Shown in pieces: positions 34,244-42,342 of a stretch of DNA of 64,000 nucleotides. The translations under genes were made by a program, and so were the position numbers. Numbering within the stretch: position 1 is the stretch's first letter; each line of letters begins with the position of its first letter. The stretch comes from Pseudanabaena sp. BC1403 (GTDB lineage: Bacteria; Cyanobacteriota; Cyanobacteriia; Pseudanabaenales; Pseudanabaenaceae): the NCBI RefSeq assembly GCF_002914585.1, contig NZ_PDDM01000007.1, positions 1-64,000 of the forward strand, read 5' to 3'. Under the pieces are notes generated by a model. That model was not told where the DNA came from. It saw only the letters and a program-made list of their open reading frames with translations, and did not search any database.

Positions 34244-35300
34244 ATCGCAGCATCAACATGGCATCACCAAAGGAATAAAAACGATATTCTTTAGCGATCG
34301 CTTCTTGATATACCGACATTAAAAATTCGCGCCCATTTTCACCCAAAAATGATGACATCATCATTAGCAAAGTTGACTTGGGTAAATGAAAATTAGTCAC
34401 CATTCCATCTAAAACTCGCCACTCATATCCAGAATAAATCATCAAATTCGTTTTACCCCTAAAAGCCTGAAAATTTGAATTTTCCAGCGATCGCGCCACC
34501 GTACTACCAACACCGATCACACGCCCGCCGTTTGCTTTGGTTTCTTTGATTTTAGCGATCGTCTCCTCAGGCACTTCACACCACTCGTTATGCATCACAT
34601 GCTGAGTGATGTCCTCCGTCTCTACAGGGCGAAATGTACCGATTCCCACATGTAAAGTCACAAATGCTTTACCAATACCCTTAGCCGCCAGCTTTTCAAA
34701 TAGCGACTCGGTAAAATGTAAACCTGCTGTAGGTGCAGCGATCGCCCCTGAGATCTCAGCGTAAATCGTCTGATAGCGATCAGGATCAGCATGGGAATCG
34801 GTGACGTAGGGCGGCAAAGGCACTGTACCTAGTTGATCGATAATTTTGTCAAGGTCAGCACCAGCAGGAATATAAAATTGCAATTCTCTTGCTCTGGTGG
34901 TTGTCTCAATCCCTTCGACCGTCGCTTTGACATTATCCGAAAAGATGATCGTGCTACCAATCGGCAAGCGCTTACCAGGCTTAACCAATGCCAACCATCG
35001 ATCAGGTCCAACTGGTTCCATCAGCAAAATCTCGACAGGCACACCCGATTGCTTACGCCCATACATTCTCGCAGGAATGACTTTGGTGTTATTAAAAACA
35101 AGCAAATCTCCTGCCTTCAAAAAATCTGGCAAATCATAAAAGTGCTGATGCCGTAAATTGCGATCGCTTTCAATTACCAAAAGCCGCGAAGTATCCCTTG
35201 GCGTAACTGGATCTTGAGCTATGCGATCGCTTGGCAATTCATAGTCATAGGCGCTTAATGCATAATCAGGATCAAGTTCAGTCGCAGGCGATGAAGTCAT
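34242..35300 (-). CDS. queA: S-adenosylmethionine:tRNA ribosyltransferase-isomerase
   Basis: About 352 residues if started at the Met of MTSSPATELDPDYALSAYDY (35300); 16 further upstream codons are open. QueA transfers the ribosyl group of SAM to 7-aminomethyl-7-deazaguanine in tRNA to form epoxyqueuosine. Signature stretches: YELPSDRIAQDPVTPRDTSRLLVIE, DLLVFNNTKVIPARMYG, AAPTAGLHFTESLFEKL, THVGIGTFRPVETEDI-like (read here as LHVGIGTFRPVETEDI) and LHLPKSTLLMMMSSFLG. Length normal. No other queuosine genes nearby. Confidence 0.95.
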   Translation of the reverse strand: MTSSPATELDPDYALSAYDYELPSDRIAQDPVTPRDTSRLLVIESDRNLRHQHFYDLPDFLKAGDLLVFNNTKVIPARMYGRKQSGVPVEILLMEPVGPDRWLALVKPGKRLPIGSTIIFSDNVKATVEGIETTTRARELQFYIPAGADLDKIIDQLGTVPLPPYVTDSHADPDRYQTIYAEISGAIAAPTAGLHFTESLFEKLAAKGIGKAFVTLHVGIGTFRPVETEDITQHVMHNEWCEVPEETIAKIKETKANGGRVIGVGSTVARSLENSNFQAFRGKTNLMIYSGYEWRVLDGMVTNFHLPKSTLLMMMSSFLGENGREFLMSVYQEAIAKEYRFYSFGDAMLMLR

Positions 35301-35366
35301 AGAAGAGTTACACTTTGGGACATTGGCACTTCTTAAGTAGCTAAGCACAATTAAATATAAAATCCT

Positions 35367-35405
35367 AAAAACTGTACCGCCCGCTGCGCGGGCGGTACAG
35401 TTTTT
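35367..35405. terminator. Hairpin upstream of queA
   Basis: Perfect arms 35367-35384 and 35388-35405 (18 nt), loop TGC, apex GC-TGC-GC, flanked by A5 and T5. It lies 67 bp before queA, so it does not terminate queA itself. It may end a transcript from the opposite side or an antisense RNA. Confidence 0.6.
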
Positions 35406-35412
35406 GGCTTTT

Positions 35413-35438
35413 GGTTTTTAATTATGCTGAGGTACTTA
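35413..35438 (+). repeat. 26-bp inverted repeat, left copy
   Basis: GGTTTTTAATTATGCTGAGG-type sequence next to the hairpin at 35367-35405. Its inverted counterpart is at 36131-36157, next to the hairpin at 36153-36205. One gap and two mismatches by eye. Confidence 0.6.
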
Positions 35439-35611
35439 ATTATTTACAGCACTCCTCTAAGTGTTTGATAAAAAGTGACGAAGTTACAAAAAAATATAAG
35501 AAATGTTATATACCAATCGCGTAAACAGTGGTATACAGATGGCAGCAGCAATATATGTAAAACATATGTTGCGATCGCGTTTTCAGTCTTTCAATATTAA
35601 ACGAGGAGTTT

Positions 35612-35812
35612 ATGCAGTACTTAATGACAGATCTTCACCAACGCTTTATTGGTGCATTGAACTACAACAAGCCGCTCTCTGTGGGTGATGTATTTCGTGC
35701 AGATAATACTAAAACCTATACAGTTGTTAGCATTAACGACACTCGCAACAAGAGTAAGGATGTCAAGTCAGTAACAGTCATTCCTGTTCGCGAAGCTGCG
35801 ATCGCTCATTAA
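35612..35812 (+). CDS. Small cyanobacterial protein of unknown function
   Basis: A 66-residue basic protein beginning MQYLMTDLHQRFIGALNYNK; the start could also be the internal Met at 35624. It has a GDVFRADNTKTYTVVSI beta-like stretch and no recognised domain. An AGGAG lies 4 nt before the first ATG, closer than usual, whereas the second ATG would be 15 nt away. It stands alone between inverted 26-bp repeats and long hairpins. Confidence 0.6.
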   Translation: MQYLMTDLHQRFIGALNYNKPLSVGDVFRADNTKTYTVVSINDTRNKSKDVKSVTVIPVREAAIAH

Positions 35813-36054
35813 TTTAGTAAATTAATAGGCAAGTTAATTGGCTTATTAACTTATTGTCTGGTAATTTTTCTCTTGGCAGTCTATATACATTGCTCACACT
35901 AGCTAGAAGTATTAGCTAAAAATACTATTTCAAAACATTGAAAGTAAGAAATAAGTTTAGGGAATTATCAAAATCAATCTGAGAGAATCATCGAAGCTAT
36001 TGACAATACATTGATATAAACGAGTATTTCTTTGTTCTCTTCAGATATCACATC

Positions 36055-36107
36055 ATTAATGACAAAAGAAAAGCAGCGCTTGGCGCTGCTTTTCTTTTGT
36101 CATTAAT
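36055..36107. terminator. Hairpin after the 66-residue gene
   Basis: Perfect arms 36055-36079 and 36083-36107 (25 nt), loop TTG, apex GC-TTG-GC, T-rich on the 3' side. It may terminate the plus-strand transcript. Confidence 0.7.
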
Positions 36108-36130
36108 CATAGACATGGATTTACACCGCC

Positions 36131-36157
36131 TAAGCACCTCGGCATAATTTAAAAACC
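36131..36157 (-). repeat. 26-bp inverted repeat, right copy
   Basis: Reverse complement reads GGTTTTTAAATTATGCCGAG and on, matching 35413-35438. The two copies bracket the 66-residue gene. Confidence 0.6.
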
Positions 36158-36205
36158 CCAAAAGCTGTACAGTCTGCTACGCAGACTGTACAGCTTTTGG
36201 GGTTT
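36153..36205. terminator. Hairpin downstream of the LRR gene
   Basis: Perfect arms 36153-36177 and 36181-36205 (25 nt), loop TAC, apex GC-TAC-GC. It abuts the stop codon of the LRR gene at 36205-36207 on the minus strand. Confidence 0.75.
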
Positions 36206-36957
36206 CAGATTAAAACTATGCCATGTTTTAAATTATTTAAAGAGGCTGCATCAATAGAGTTACCTCTTAGATCTAGGCGCACAAGATGCTTAAGATTTGC
36301 AATTTCACGGGGTAGCGCCGTTAGCTGATTATAAGACAAATCTAGTTCTGTAATTTTTCTGAGATTACCAATGGCAGATGGCAGACAAGTCAGTTGATTG
36401 TTGCCAAGATATAGATCTGTAAGTGCTGTAAGATTGCCAATTTCCTCTGGCAAAGTAGTTAGATGATTTTTTCGTAAATCTAACTCAGTTAAATTGGTAA
36501 GATTGACAATTTCTGAAGGTAGTCTTTCAATCTTATTTTCACTCAAATCAAGCCATGTTAAAAACTTGAGAAATCCAATCTCAGGGGGCAACTCTCTTAA
36601 AGAATTATCGTTAACAGCTAATCTTGCCAAATTTGATAATTTGCCGAGATCCGATGGCAAACTGGAAATACGATTTTCAGCTAAATTTAGTACTGTAAGA
36701 TTTTTTAGCTTCATGACTGCATCAGGAATTTTCGGCAGTTGGTTGGATTCGAGATGGAGCCAAGTTAGTTTTTGCAAATTCGCGATCGCCTCTGGTAGAG
36801 AGGTCAATTCATTCTCGCTGAGATACAGCCATACTAGATATTTCAGCTTGCCAATCTCTTCAGGAACTGTCACCATCTGTAGCTCACTAAGATAAAGAGA
36901 TGTTGCTTCGGCATCTCTGGCGTTCTCAATTTCTTTCAGAATTTCCTGTTCGTTCAT
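36205..36957 (-). CDS. Leucine-rich repeat protein
   Basis: A 250-residue protein made almost entirely of about ten 23-residue leucine-rich repeats of the form LxxLPxxIxxLxxLxxLxLxxNxL, for example LTSLPEAIANLQKLTWLHLE and LPREIANLKHLVRLDLRGNS. It has no signal peptide, GTPase (ROC) or kinase domain, so it is likely a cytosolic protein-binding scaffold. The N-terminal 14 residues form a short helical cap. It is head-to-head with the menH-like gene, starts about 23 bp apart. Confidence 0.85.
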   Translation of the reverse strand: MNEQEILKEIENARDAEATSLYLSELQMVTVPEEIGKLKYLVWLYLSENELTSLPEAIANLQKLTWLHLESNQLPKIPDAVMKLKNLTVLNLAENRISSLPSDLGKLSNLARLAVNDNSLRELPPEIGFLKFLTWLDLSENKIERLPSEIVNLTNLTELDLRKNHLTTLPEEIGNLTALTDLYLGNNQLTCLPSAIGNLRKITELDLSYNQLTALPREIANLKHLVRLDLRGNSIDAASLNNLKHGIVLI

Positions 36958-36980
36958 GGTCTCGATCGCATTATTTGGAT

Positions 36981-37805
36981 ATGGTACTCAAGGTGCAAAT
37001 TGATAATTATTGTTTTAGCTACTGCTCAGAGGGCGACTCCAACCATCCCACAATTTTGTTTTTGCATGGATTTATGGGAAATCGTTTTGAGTTTAAACAA
37101 GCGATCGCAGTTTTGTCGAAACAATTTCACTGTGTGGCGATCGATTTGCTGGGGCATGGTCAGACTAGTGCTATAGATCAAAGAACTGATCAAGATGTCT
37201 TCTACACAATACAGTCCAGCGCATACTTTGTCATCAAATTTTTGGATTTACTTCGTGTGGATTGCTGTTTTCTAGTTGGTTACTCTATGGGTGGGAGATT
37301 AGCTTTATATTTAACAATCCATTTCCCGCAATATTTTCATCGGGTTGTACTCGAATCTGCATCCGCAGGATTGTCATCAGCCGAGGTAAGAAGCGATCGC
37401 CTAGCCAAGGATCTACAAATTGCCACAAAGCTAGAAACTGGTGATTTTCGATTATTTCTGGAAAATTGGTATCAGCAGTCGATTTTTGCCAACTTGCGAT
37501 CGCATCCACATTTTGCGCAGATGCTAGAGCAAAGGTTAAACAACTCTCCTGCGCAGTTAAGTAGATCCTTACGCAATCTCAGTACAGGAATGCAACCATC
37601 ATTATGGGAAAAGCTCTCTGAGAATGAGATTCCGTTGTTGTTAATTGCAGGTGAGTTAGATCCTAAGTTTGTGCAAATAAATCGACAGATGCAAAAGCTA
37701 TGCAAGTTCTCACAGCTAGAAGTTATACCTAGCTGTGGTCACAATATACATTTCGAGAGTCCAAATCTATTTATTGAAAAGATTAAAACTTTTTTTGTTC
37801 TATAG
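36981..37805 (+). CDS. menH: Alpha/beta hydrolase, probable MenH (SHCHC synthase)
   Basis: A 274-residue hydrolase if started at the Met of MVLKVQIDNYCFSYCSEGD (36981); upstream codons overlap the divergent LRR gene and are unlikely to be used. The fold is shown by ILFLHGFMGNRFEFKQAI, nucleophile CFLVGYSMGGRLALYL (Ser in GYSMG), acid LIAGELDPKF and histidine SCGHNIHFESP. GYSMGGR and the close HGFMG resemble MenH, which makes SHCHC in phylloquinone synthesis. Other men genes are not adjacent, so the assignment is probable only. Confidence 0.75.
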   Translation: MVLKVQIDNYCFSYCSEGDSNHPTILFLHGFMGNRFEFKQAIAVLSKQFHCVAIDLLGHGQTSAIDQRTDQDVFYTIQSSAYFVIKFLDLLRVDCCFLVGYSMGGRLALYLTIHFPQYFHRVVLESASAGLSSAEVRSDRLAKDLQIATKLETGDFRLFLENWYQQSIFANLRSHPHFAQMLEQRLNNSPAQLSRSLRNLSTGMQPSLWEKLSENEIPLLLIAGELDPKFVQINRQMQKLCKFSQLEVIPSCGHNIHFESPNLFIEKIKTFFVL

Positions 37806-37828
37806 TTTTCACCTGTATCAAACTCTCT

Positions 37829-37867
37829 TAAAAATAAAAGCGGTGCTTTGCACCGCTTTTATTTTTA
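37829..37867. terminator. Bidirectional hairpin between menH-like and GHL10 genes
   Basis: Perfect arms 37829-37846 and 37850-37867 (18 nt), loop TTT, apex GC-TTT-GC. The right arm includes the stop codon of the GHL10 gene (37865-37867). Confidence 0.8.
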
Positions 37868-39160
37868 ACTGAAAGCAATATTTCTTAAATCTGGACGAGG
37901 CGCAGGTGAAAAAAGGAGCGTCTCAAAGGAAGCATCACGATTACCTAATGTTTCGTAAAAGAAGAATGAGAAGCCATCAAGGGTAAGTTCACGCACGATT
38001 TTGACTTGACCTTTAATTTGCCTCATATCAATATTTTGGACTCTTAAACCCGTCAAAATACCCACCGCTACAGGGATTTTTAGGCGAATCTCCTGCAACT
38101 CTGGACGTTCTAATTCCCGTTTAAAGTTGTCAATATCATCACGATATACCTGCACAATTAATTCATCAATATATTTGAGATAAACCCAGCTATACCAATC
38201 TTGCAAATATTTCTTGTAGGAAAAATCTTTAGGATTAGGGGAAAGAGAAATTAAGCAGTTAGGTTTAATCGCCCTAACAGCTTTAGAGATCTTTTTCATT
38301 AAATTGCTGACGAATTTAGCCCGCCATTGCATCCATGAAGGATCATTAATATCCTCTGGGGGTAATCTCCCGAAGTGATCTTTTTTATACAAAGCGATCG
38401 TGTAATCGTCATAGCCAAGTTCTATGGGCATCCCAAAATGATCATCAAGCTGAATACCGTCAATATCATATTTGGCAACAACTTCCAAGATTAAATCTGT
38501 AAGTAATTTCTGGACTTCAGGGCGTGCGGGGTTGAGCCAAGCAAGGCGATGTTGATCTCTTTCGCCATGCAAGAAAAGATGGGAACCATCTTTACGCTGG
38601 GTGATCCAGTCAGGATGTTGGCGCATTAACTCTGAGTCTTCCTCAGTCATTAAGCCATATTCAAACCAAGGAATTACCGCAAAATCTTGCTCATGTCCAA
38701 ACTTGATTGCTTCGGCAAGCATATCTCGCTCTTGAAGTTCAGGGATTGGATAAACAGGCACACCAAAACTAGCTTCGGCAACTTTACTAGGGTAGAGAGT
38801 ATATCCCCGATTCCAAACCGTTGGATATAGGGTATTAAATTTTAAACGCTTTAATCTTTTAATCGCCTTTTCAAGGCTCTGGGCTGAAAATAAAACATCA
38901 CTATCGACATTAGTAAGCCAGATGCCACGTAATTCATGACCATTAGATGGTCTGATTATTGGTAGATTCGGTGGCGCTGATTTATCAATTTGATCAGGAG
39001 CGGGGGATTGATTAATGGTGTTGCTAGCAGTATCACTGTTAGGAGTCTGAGCTATAGCCCAAAAAGGAAAATTGATCATCATTGAGATCGTTATTCCTAA
39101 GAACATTAAAACTAGAAAACGGAGGCGCGCTCGCCAAGAGACAGAATTAAATTTCCCCAT
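37865..39160 (-). CDS. GHL10-family glycoside hydrolase-like secreted protein
   Basis: A 431-residue protein with an N-terminal signal peptide or anchor (LVLMFLGITISMMINFPFWAIAQ, cleavage plausible after about residue 37) and a Ser/Pro/Asn-rich linker. The TIM-barrel domain has GHELRGIWLTNVDSDVLFS, KFNTLYPTVWNRGYTLYP, VIPWFEYGLM, YDIDGIQLDDHFG and LISLSPNPKDFSYKKYLQDW, the landmarks of GHL10/YngK-type glycosidases (formerly DUF187). Asp residues in DGIQLDDHFG are likely catalytic. Substrate unknown; a cell-wall or exopolysaccharide sugar is possible. Confidence 0.85.
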   Translation of the reverse strand: MGKFNSVSWRARLRFLVLMFLGITISMMINFPFWAIAQTPNSDTASNTINQSPAPDQIDKSAPPNLPIIRPSNGHELRGIWLTNVDSDVLFSAQSLEKAIKRLKRLKFNTLYPTVWNRGYTLYPSKVAEASFGVPVYPIPELQERDMLAEAIKFGHEQDFAVIPWFEYGLMTEEDSELMRQHPDWITQRKDGSHLFLHGERDQHRLAWLNPARPEVQKLLTDLILEVVAKYDIDGIQLDDHFGMPIELGYDDYTIALYKKDHFGRLPPEDINDPSWMQWRAKFVSNLMKKISKAVRAIKPNCLISLSPNPKDFSYKKYLQDWYSWVYLKYIDELIVQVYRDDIDNFKRELERPELQEIRLKIPVAVGILTGLRVQNIDMRQIKGQVKIVRELTLDGFSFFFYETLGNRDASFETLLFSPAPRPDLRNIAFS

Positions 39161-39170
39161 AATTACTAAT

Positions 39171-39198
39171 GAGCTAGGTAAGCTCTAACTCCTCACAC
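39171..39198 (+). ncRNA. Yfr1-like motif (tentative)
   Basis: A GAGCT-AGGTA-AGCTC stem-loop (39171-39185) is followed by ACTCCTCACAC at 39188-39198. This 11-mer is the invariant unpaired motif of the cyanobacterial Yfr1 sRNA. A convincing terminator stem right after the motif is missing; the next hairpin is at 39249-39281. It may be a coincidence. Confidence 0.3.
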
Positions 39199-39248
39199 TT
39201 AGGCTGCAATTTTTTGTAAATTTATTGTATAGCAATGTAAAAAACCAC

Positions 39249-39281
39249 AAAAGATGGAGATAATTCTTATCTCCATCTTTT
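39249..39281. terminator. Hairpin downstream of the phycobilisome-like gene
   Basis: Perfect 15-nt arms 39249-39263 and 39267-39281, loop TTC, followed by T6 on the plus strand and preceded by A-rich bases. It terminates the minus-strand gene ending at 39282 and could end a plus-strand RNA. Confidence 0.7.
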
Positions 39282-39767
39282 TTATGAATTTTTGGGCTGA
39301 ACTCCCAGTAAATCACGATTTATCTCCAAAATTGGACATAATAAATCGGCAACATTTTTGGGCAACATCTCTTTGACCACATCTTGCATTATCAAATAAG
39401 TGATATTACAAACTTCCTGCGCTCCAAAGGCTTGCATGATCGTCTGGAACCAATACAAGAACTGCTGGCGTAAAAGCTCTGGATCATCCAACAAAACGGT
39501 CATTGCTGAATGACGTAAAACCCTTAAGGTGTCTTGCTTCCATTTACCTTGCAAGTCCTCACCCTTCGGTAAAAGCAATTTGGGATAGGATGTGCGCAGT
39601 TTTTGTAAAACAGTTTCGACGATCTCTTTCTCTACTTCTTTGATGCGTTGATAAGCCTCAACCCGTGAGTCAAAAGAGCTGATATAGGTATCCATAAACT
39701 GCAATTCTGTATCGCTGGCATAACGGCCATCTATGTTTATTCCTAGTTGTTGTAGCTTACTTAACAT
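39282..39767 (-). CDS. Phycobilisome-family globin-like protein lacking a chromophore cysteine
   Basis: About 161 residues from the Met of MLSKLQQLGINIDGRYASD (39767); the frame is open 20 codons more but upstream residues look non-conserved. The order RYASDTELQFMDTYISSF, RVEAYQRIKEVEKEIVETVL, PKLLLPKG, LRVLRHSAM and YWFQTIMQAFGAQ parallels allophycocyanin subunits (RYLSxxEL, R/IV...P..P.G, LR, Y..LG). The site of the bilin-binding Cys (CLRDLDYYLR in ApcA) reads TLRVLRHSA, so no bilin should attach there. Possibly a phycobilisome-derived regulator or chaperone-type protein. The relation is judged by eye. Confidence 0.65.
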   Translation of the reverse strand: MLSKLQQLGINIDGRYASDTELQFMDTYISSFDSRVEAYQRIKEVEKEIVETVLQKLRTSYPKLLLPKGEDLQGKWKQDTLRVLRHSAMTVLLDDPELLRQQFLYWFQTIMQAFGAQEVCNITYLIMQDVVKEMLPKNVADLLCPILEINRDLLGVQPKNS

Positions 39768-39951
39768 TACTGGCTTTACCCGACATTTGCATATGCATGA
39801 TTTTATATGGATCTGCGACTGAAACAATCCGCCACTTCAAGCATTATCTCTAGCGATCGCCCTTTTTTTGTTACGATTCAGATTAATCGATAAATAAATA
39901 ATCGATATTTTCGACAACCATCTATGCGATCGCTCGCCGCCATATCCTGTC

Positions 39952-41607
39952 ATGTTATCTGACAATGATCACATTGAAGGGCTGTTCCCCGAAGCCGCCC
40001 AAAACTGGGATTTAAATCGGCTTTATGCGGATTTACAAGCTTCTAGTGGCAAAGAAATTAAGCCATTTGAAAAGGCTTGCTTGCGTGGTTTGCTATGTCG
40101 TTATCGCCCAGGACAGCTTGCGTTTAAGCTGACTTGGACTTCAGGGGCTTTGCGGGTTGAGTTAAATAAAGGGTTGTATCGATCGCTTGAGGCGATCGCG
40201 GATCAGCCGATCAATACTCTGCGCTGGGAAAAAGTGCCTGAATGGTTAGAGGCTAAAGGCTATAAGGTACAACGCCAAAGCTTGCATAATCCAGCTACTA
40301 ACTCTTCAGATAATGCTGGGGCAAATTTGGCAGATTGGGGCGAGGCTCCAAATATCCAAACTTTTTATGGGCGCACAGAGGAGTTAGCCAAGCTGGAGCA
40401 ATGTGTTGTACGCGATCGCTGTCATCTCTTGGCAATTTGCGGTATGGGCGGCATCGGTAAGACGGCACTGGCAGTAAAACTAGTTGAAAATGTGCAATCG
40501 CAGTTTGATTGCTTTATTTGGCGATCGCTACGGGGCGCACAACCTACTACGCAGTTAATCGCCGATCTGTTGCAATTTCTCAATAGTTCACAGCAAACTG
40601 GTTGTGGCATTTCTGATCTGTTAGAAATTTTGCGCCAAAAGCGTTGTTTAGTTGTGCTAGATGATTTTGAGGCGACGCTCCAAGATGGAGAATTAGTCGG
40701 AGTCTATCGCCAAGGTTGCGAAGCCCATGCGGAATTATTGCAGCGTATTGGGTCAGAACGACATCAAAGCTCGGTGATTTTGATTGGGCGGGAACAGCCG
40801 AAAGAAATATCGATGCATCAAGGTGAAGATCAGCCGATTCGCTATTTCAAAGTGAATGGATTACAGAGGCAAGATGCTTTTGAATTATTAAGAGCGCGAG
40901 GTTTTAAAGGAACTGAGAATGGTTTAGAGGCTTTAGTACAACAATATCGTGGCAATCCTTCAGCTTTAAGGATTGTGGCAGGGACGATTCAGGAATTATT
41001 TAATGGCAATGTTTCGGAGTTTCTCAAACAGACTGCCCTTGCGCTTGGAGATGTGTTACGCACTCTTCTCTATCAACAGTTTGAGCGGCTCTCAAAACTA
41101 GAAAAAGATGTGCTGTATTGGCTGGCAATCAAGCATCGTCCAATATCACTCTCAACCTTGAGATCGGAGATGAACTTGCAAACCTCTGGCTCAGAATTAA
41201 TCAATGCTCTGGAGTCATTGCGCTGGCGATCGCTAATTGAGAAAGTCTCAGAACAGGATGAGGTGATGTTTTTGCTAGAGCCTGTGGTATTGAAATATGT
41301 GAATCGTCAATTTGTGGATGAAGTGAGCAAAGAAATCACCGCGATCGCTATGCAACAAAATCTCAAATCGATTAATTTGCTACAAAGTCATGTCCTCGTC
41401 GAAGATCGCGCTCCTGACTCGATTCGCGCCATGCAGATTCGGTTAGTTCTGAAGCCAATTAAGGACAAGCTAAATAAGGCGATCGCGCAAAATAATATCG
41501 AATTGGAAGCTCTACGGGAGATTCTCGCTAGTCAGCACCAAGTCCAACCAATTGAAGGCACAAGTTACACCGAAGTTAATCTCGCCCTAATCGGCTTATG
41601 GTGGTAG
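39952..41607 (+). CDS. NB-ARC STAND ATPase with cyanobacterial N-terminal domain, no sensor repeats
   Basis: A 551-residue protein. Residues about 1-115 are the domain often placed before NB-ARC-WD40 proteins in cyanobacteria (LTWTSGALRVELNKGLYRSL, INTLRWEKVPEWLEAKGYKV). The NB-ARC follows from about 137: FYGRTEELAKLEQ, P-loop GMGGIGKT at 164-171, LVVLDDFEA near 233, and VILIGREQP. A winged-helix region (about 365-470) follows. The protein ends near residue 551 just where relatives usually continue into WD40 or TPR repeats, so the sensor is missing or supplied elsewhere. No split second frame was seen in the downstream 400 bp. Confidence 0.8.
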   Translation: MLSDNDHIEGLFPEAAQNWDLNRLYADLQASSGKEIKPFEKACLRGLLCRYRPGQLAFKLTWTSGALRVELNKGLYRSLEAIADQPINTLRWEKVPEWLEAKGYKVQRQSLHNPATNSSDNAGANLADWGEAPNIQTFYGRTEELAKLEQCVVRDRCHLLAICGMGGIGKTALAVKLVENVQSQFDCFIWRSLRGAQPTTQLIADLLQFLNSSQQTGCGISDLLEILRQKRCLVVLDDFEATLQDGELVGVYRQGCEAHAELLQRIGSERHQSSVILIGREQPKEISMHQGEDQPIRYFKVNGLQRQDAFELLRARGFKGTENGLEALVQQYRGNPSALRIVAGTIQELFNGNVSEFLKQTALALGDVLRTLLYQQFERLSKLEKDVLYWLAIKHRPISLSTLRSEMNLQTSGSELINALESLRWRSLIEKVSEQDEVMFLLEPVVLKYVNRQFVDEVSKEITAIAMQQNLKSINLLQSHVLVEDRAPDSIRAMQIRLVLKPIKDKLNKAIAQNNIELEALREILASQHQVQPIEGTSYTEVNLALIGLWW

Positions 41608-42012
41608 TTTAATCGTAGCTAGGCAAACCCCCAAAGAGGTTATACCAAAACACAAAGTGGCGCAGCCATTTGTGTTTTTAAAACCCTGACAGGGTTTGGT
41701 TTTTAATTCACAGCAGGGTTGTCACACTTTTGTGAATTGGTATTAGTGCTAAAGAGGTAACATAGACGGCGCGAAGCCGCACCTATGCTTACTATATAAA
41801 TCATTTCCTTTTTAGGAACACCGCAAATCAAGGTACAGCCCCAAAAATCAAAATAAATTTAATGAAATCATCAAATCCTGCGATCGCCTACTAGTCATTG
41901 CGATCGCTATATAATTAATATAAGAAAAACATTTTGATTCTGCCATCTAACTTCTTGACGTTTATAGGAACTTTGCGTCAAACTGTCTATTAACTTAATA
42001 GCTAGAGCCAGC
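41608..42012. other. Gene-free region with dispersed repeat copy 1
   Basis: 405 bases between the NB-ARC gene and the DUF2997 operon. It holds the ~100-bp double-hairpin repeat (41647-41745), a small GC-rich imperfect hairpin around GACGGCGCGAAGCCGCACC, and AT-rich sequence with the presumed promoter of the DUF2997 operon. No ORF of note. Confidence 0.5.
41647..41745. repeat. Dispersed double-hairpin repeat, copy 1
   Basis: Begins AAAACACAAAGTGGCGCAGC, whose ACACAAA/TTTGTGT arms form a first stem. It ends with AATTCACA...TTGTGAATT, a second stem. It aligns along its full length with 44123-44223. The central 25 bases differ most. Confidence 0.85.
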
Positions 42013-42246
42013 ATGGAAACTCTGGAATTCATTATTTACCCAGATGGACGAGTCGAAGAGCGTGTAACAGGCATCATCGGTTCTAGTTGTGCTGAGGTAA
42101 CCGCTGCGATCGAAGCAAAGCTAGGCATAGTTGCTCATCGAGAGTTAACTTCCGAAAATTTTGCCCAACAGCAGCTAAACTCTCAGTCGGCTCAGCAACT
42201 TGATCGCCTGACAGACCCTGATGCTTCTAGCTTCAGCCAATGGTAG
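42013..42246 (+). CDS. DUF2997 family protein
   Basis: A 77-residue protein starting METLEFIIYPDGRVEERVTG, a strong match to DUF2997 as found beside Ycf35 in cyanobacteria and algal plastids. It has GSSCAEVTAAIEAKLG and a Gln-rich tail. No function is established. It is the first gene of the DUF2997-ycf35-ferredoxin cluster, about 96 bp before ycf35. Confidence 0.85.
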   Translation: METLEFIIYPDGRVEERVTGIIGSSCAEVTAAIEAKLGIVAHRELTSENFAQQQLNSQSAQQLDRLTDPDASSFSQW

Positions 42247-42342
42247 TAACACATATAAAATCCTTAGTTTCCGCAGATATATAAAATAAAAAAGTTATAG
42301 TTTTCGCCCATTAGCCATTTAGATCGAAGTCAGGATAAACCT

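Larger units (their letters stand above)
35813..36204. other. Intergenic region after the 66-residue gene
   Basis: About 390 bases without a gene. The first 240 bases are AT-rich with nothing recognised except a TTGACA at about 36000 lacking a convincing -10 at 17 nt. Two long hairpins (36055-36107 and 36153-36205) fill the rest. A small RNA cannot be excluded. Confidence 0.4.

Noticed and set aside
35503-35688. A 61-codon frame upstream of and overlapping the 66-residue gene
   Set aside because: No ribosome-binding site, unusual composition, and it overlaps the better-supported gene at 35612 in another frame.
36000-36025. TTGACA followed by TATAAA as a promoter
   Set aside because: The spacing between the two boxes is only about 9 bases, too short for a standard promoter.
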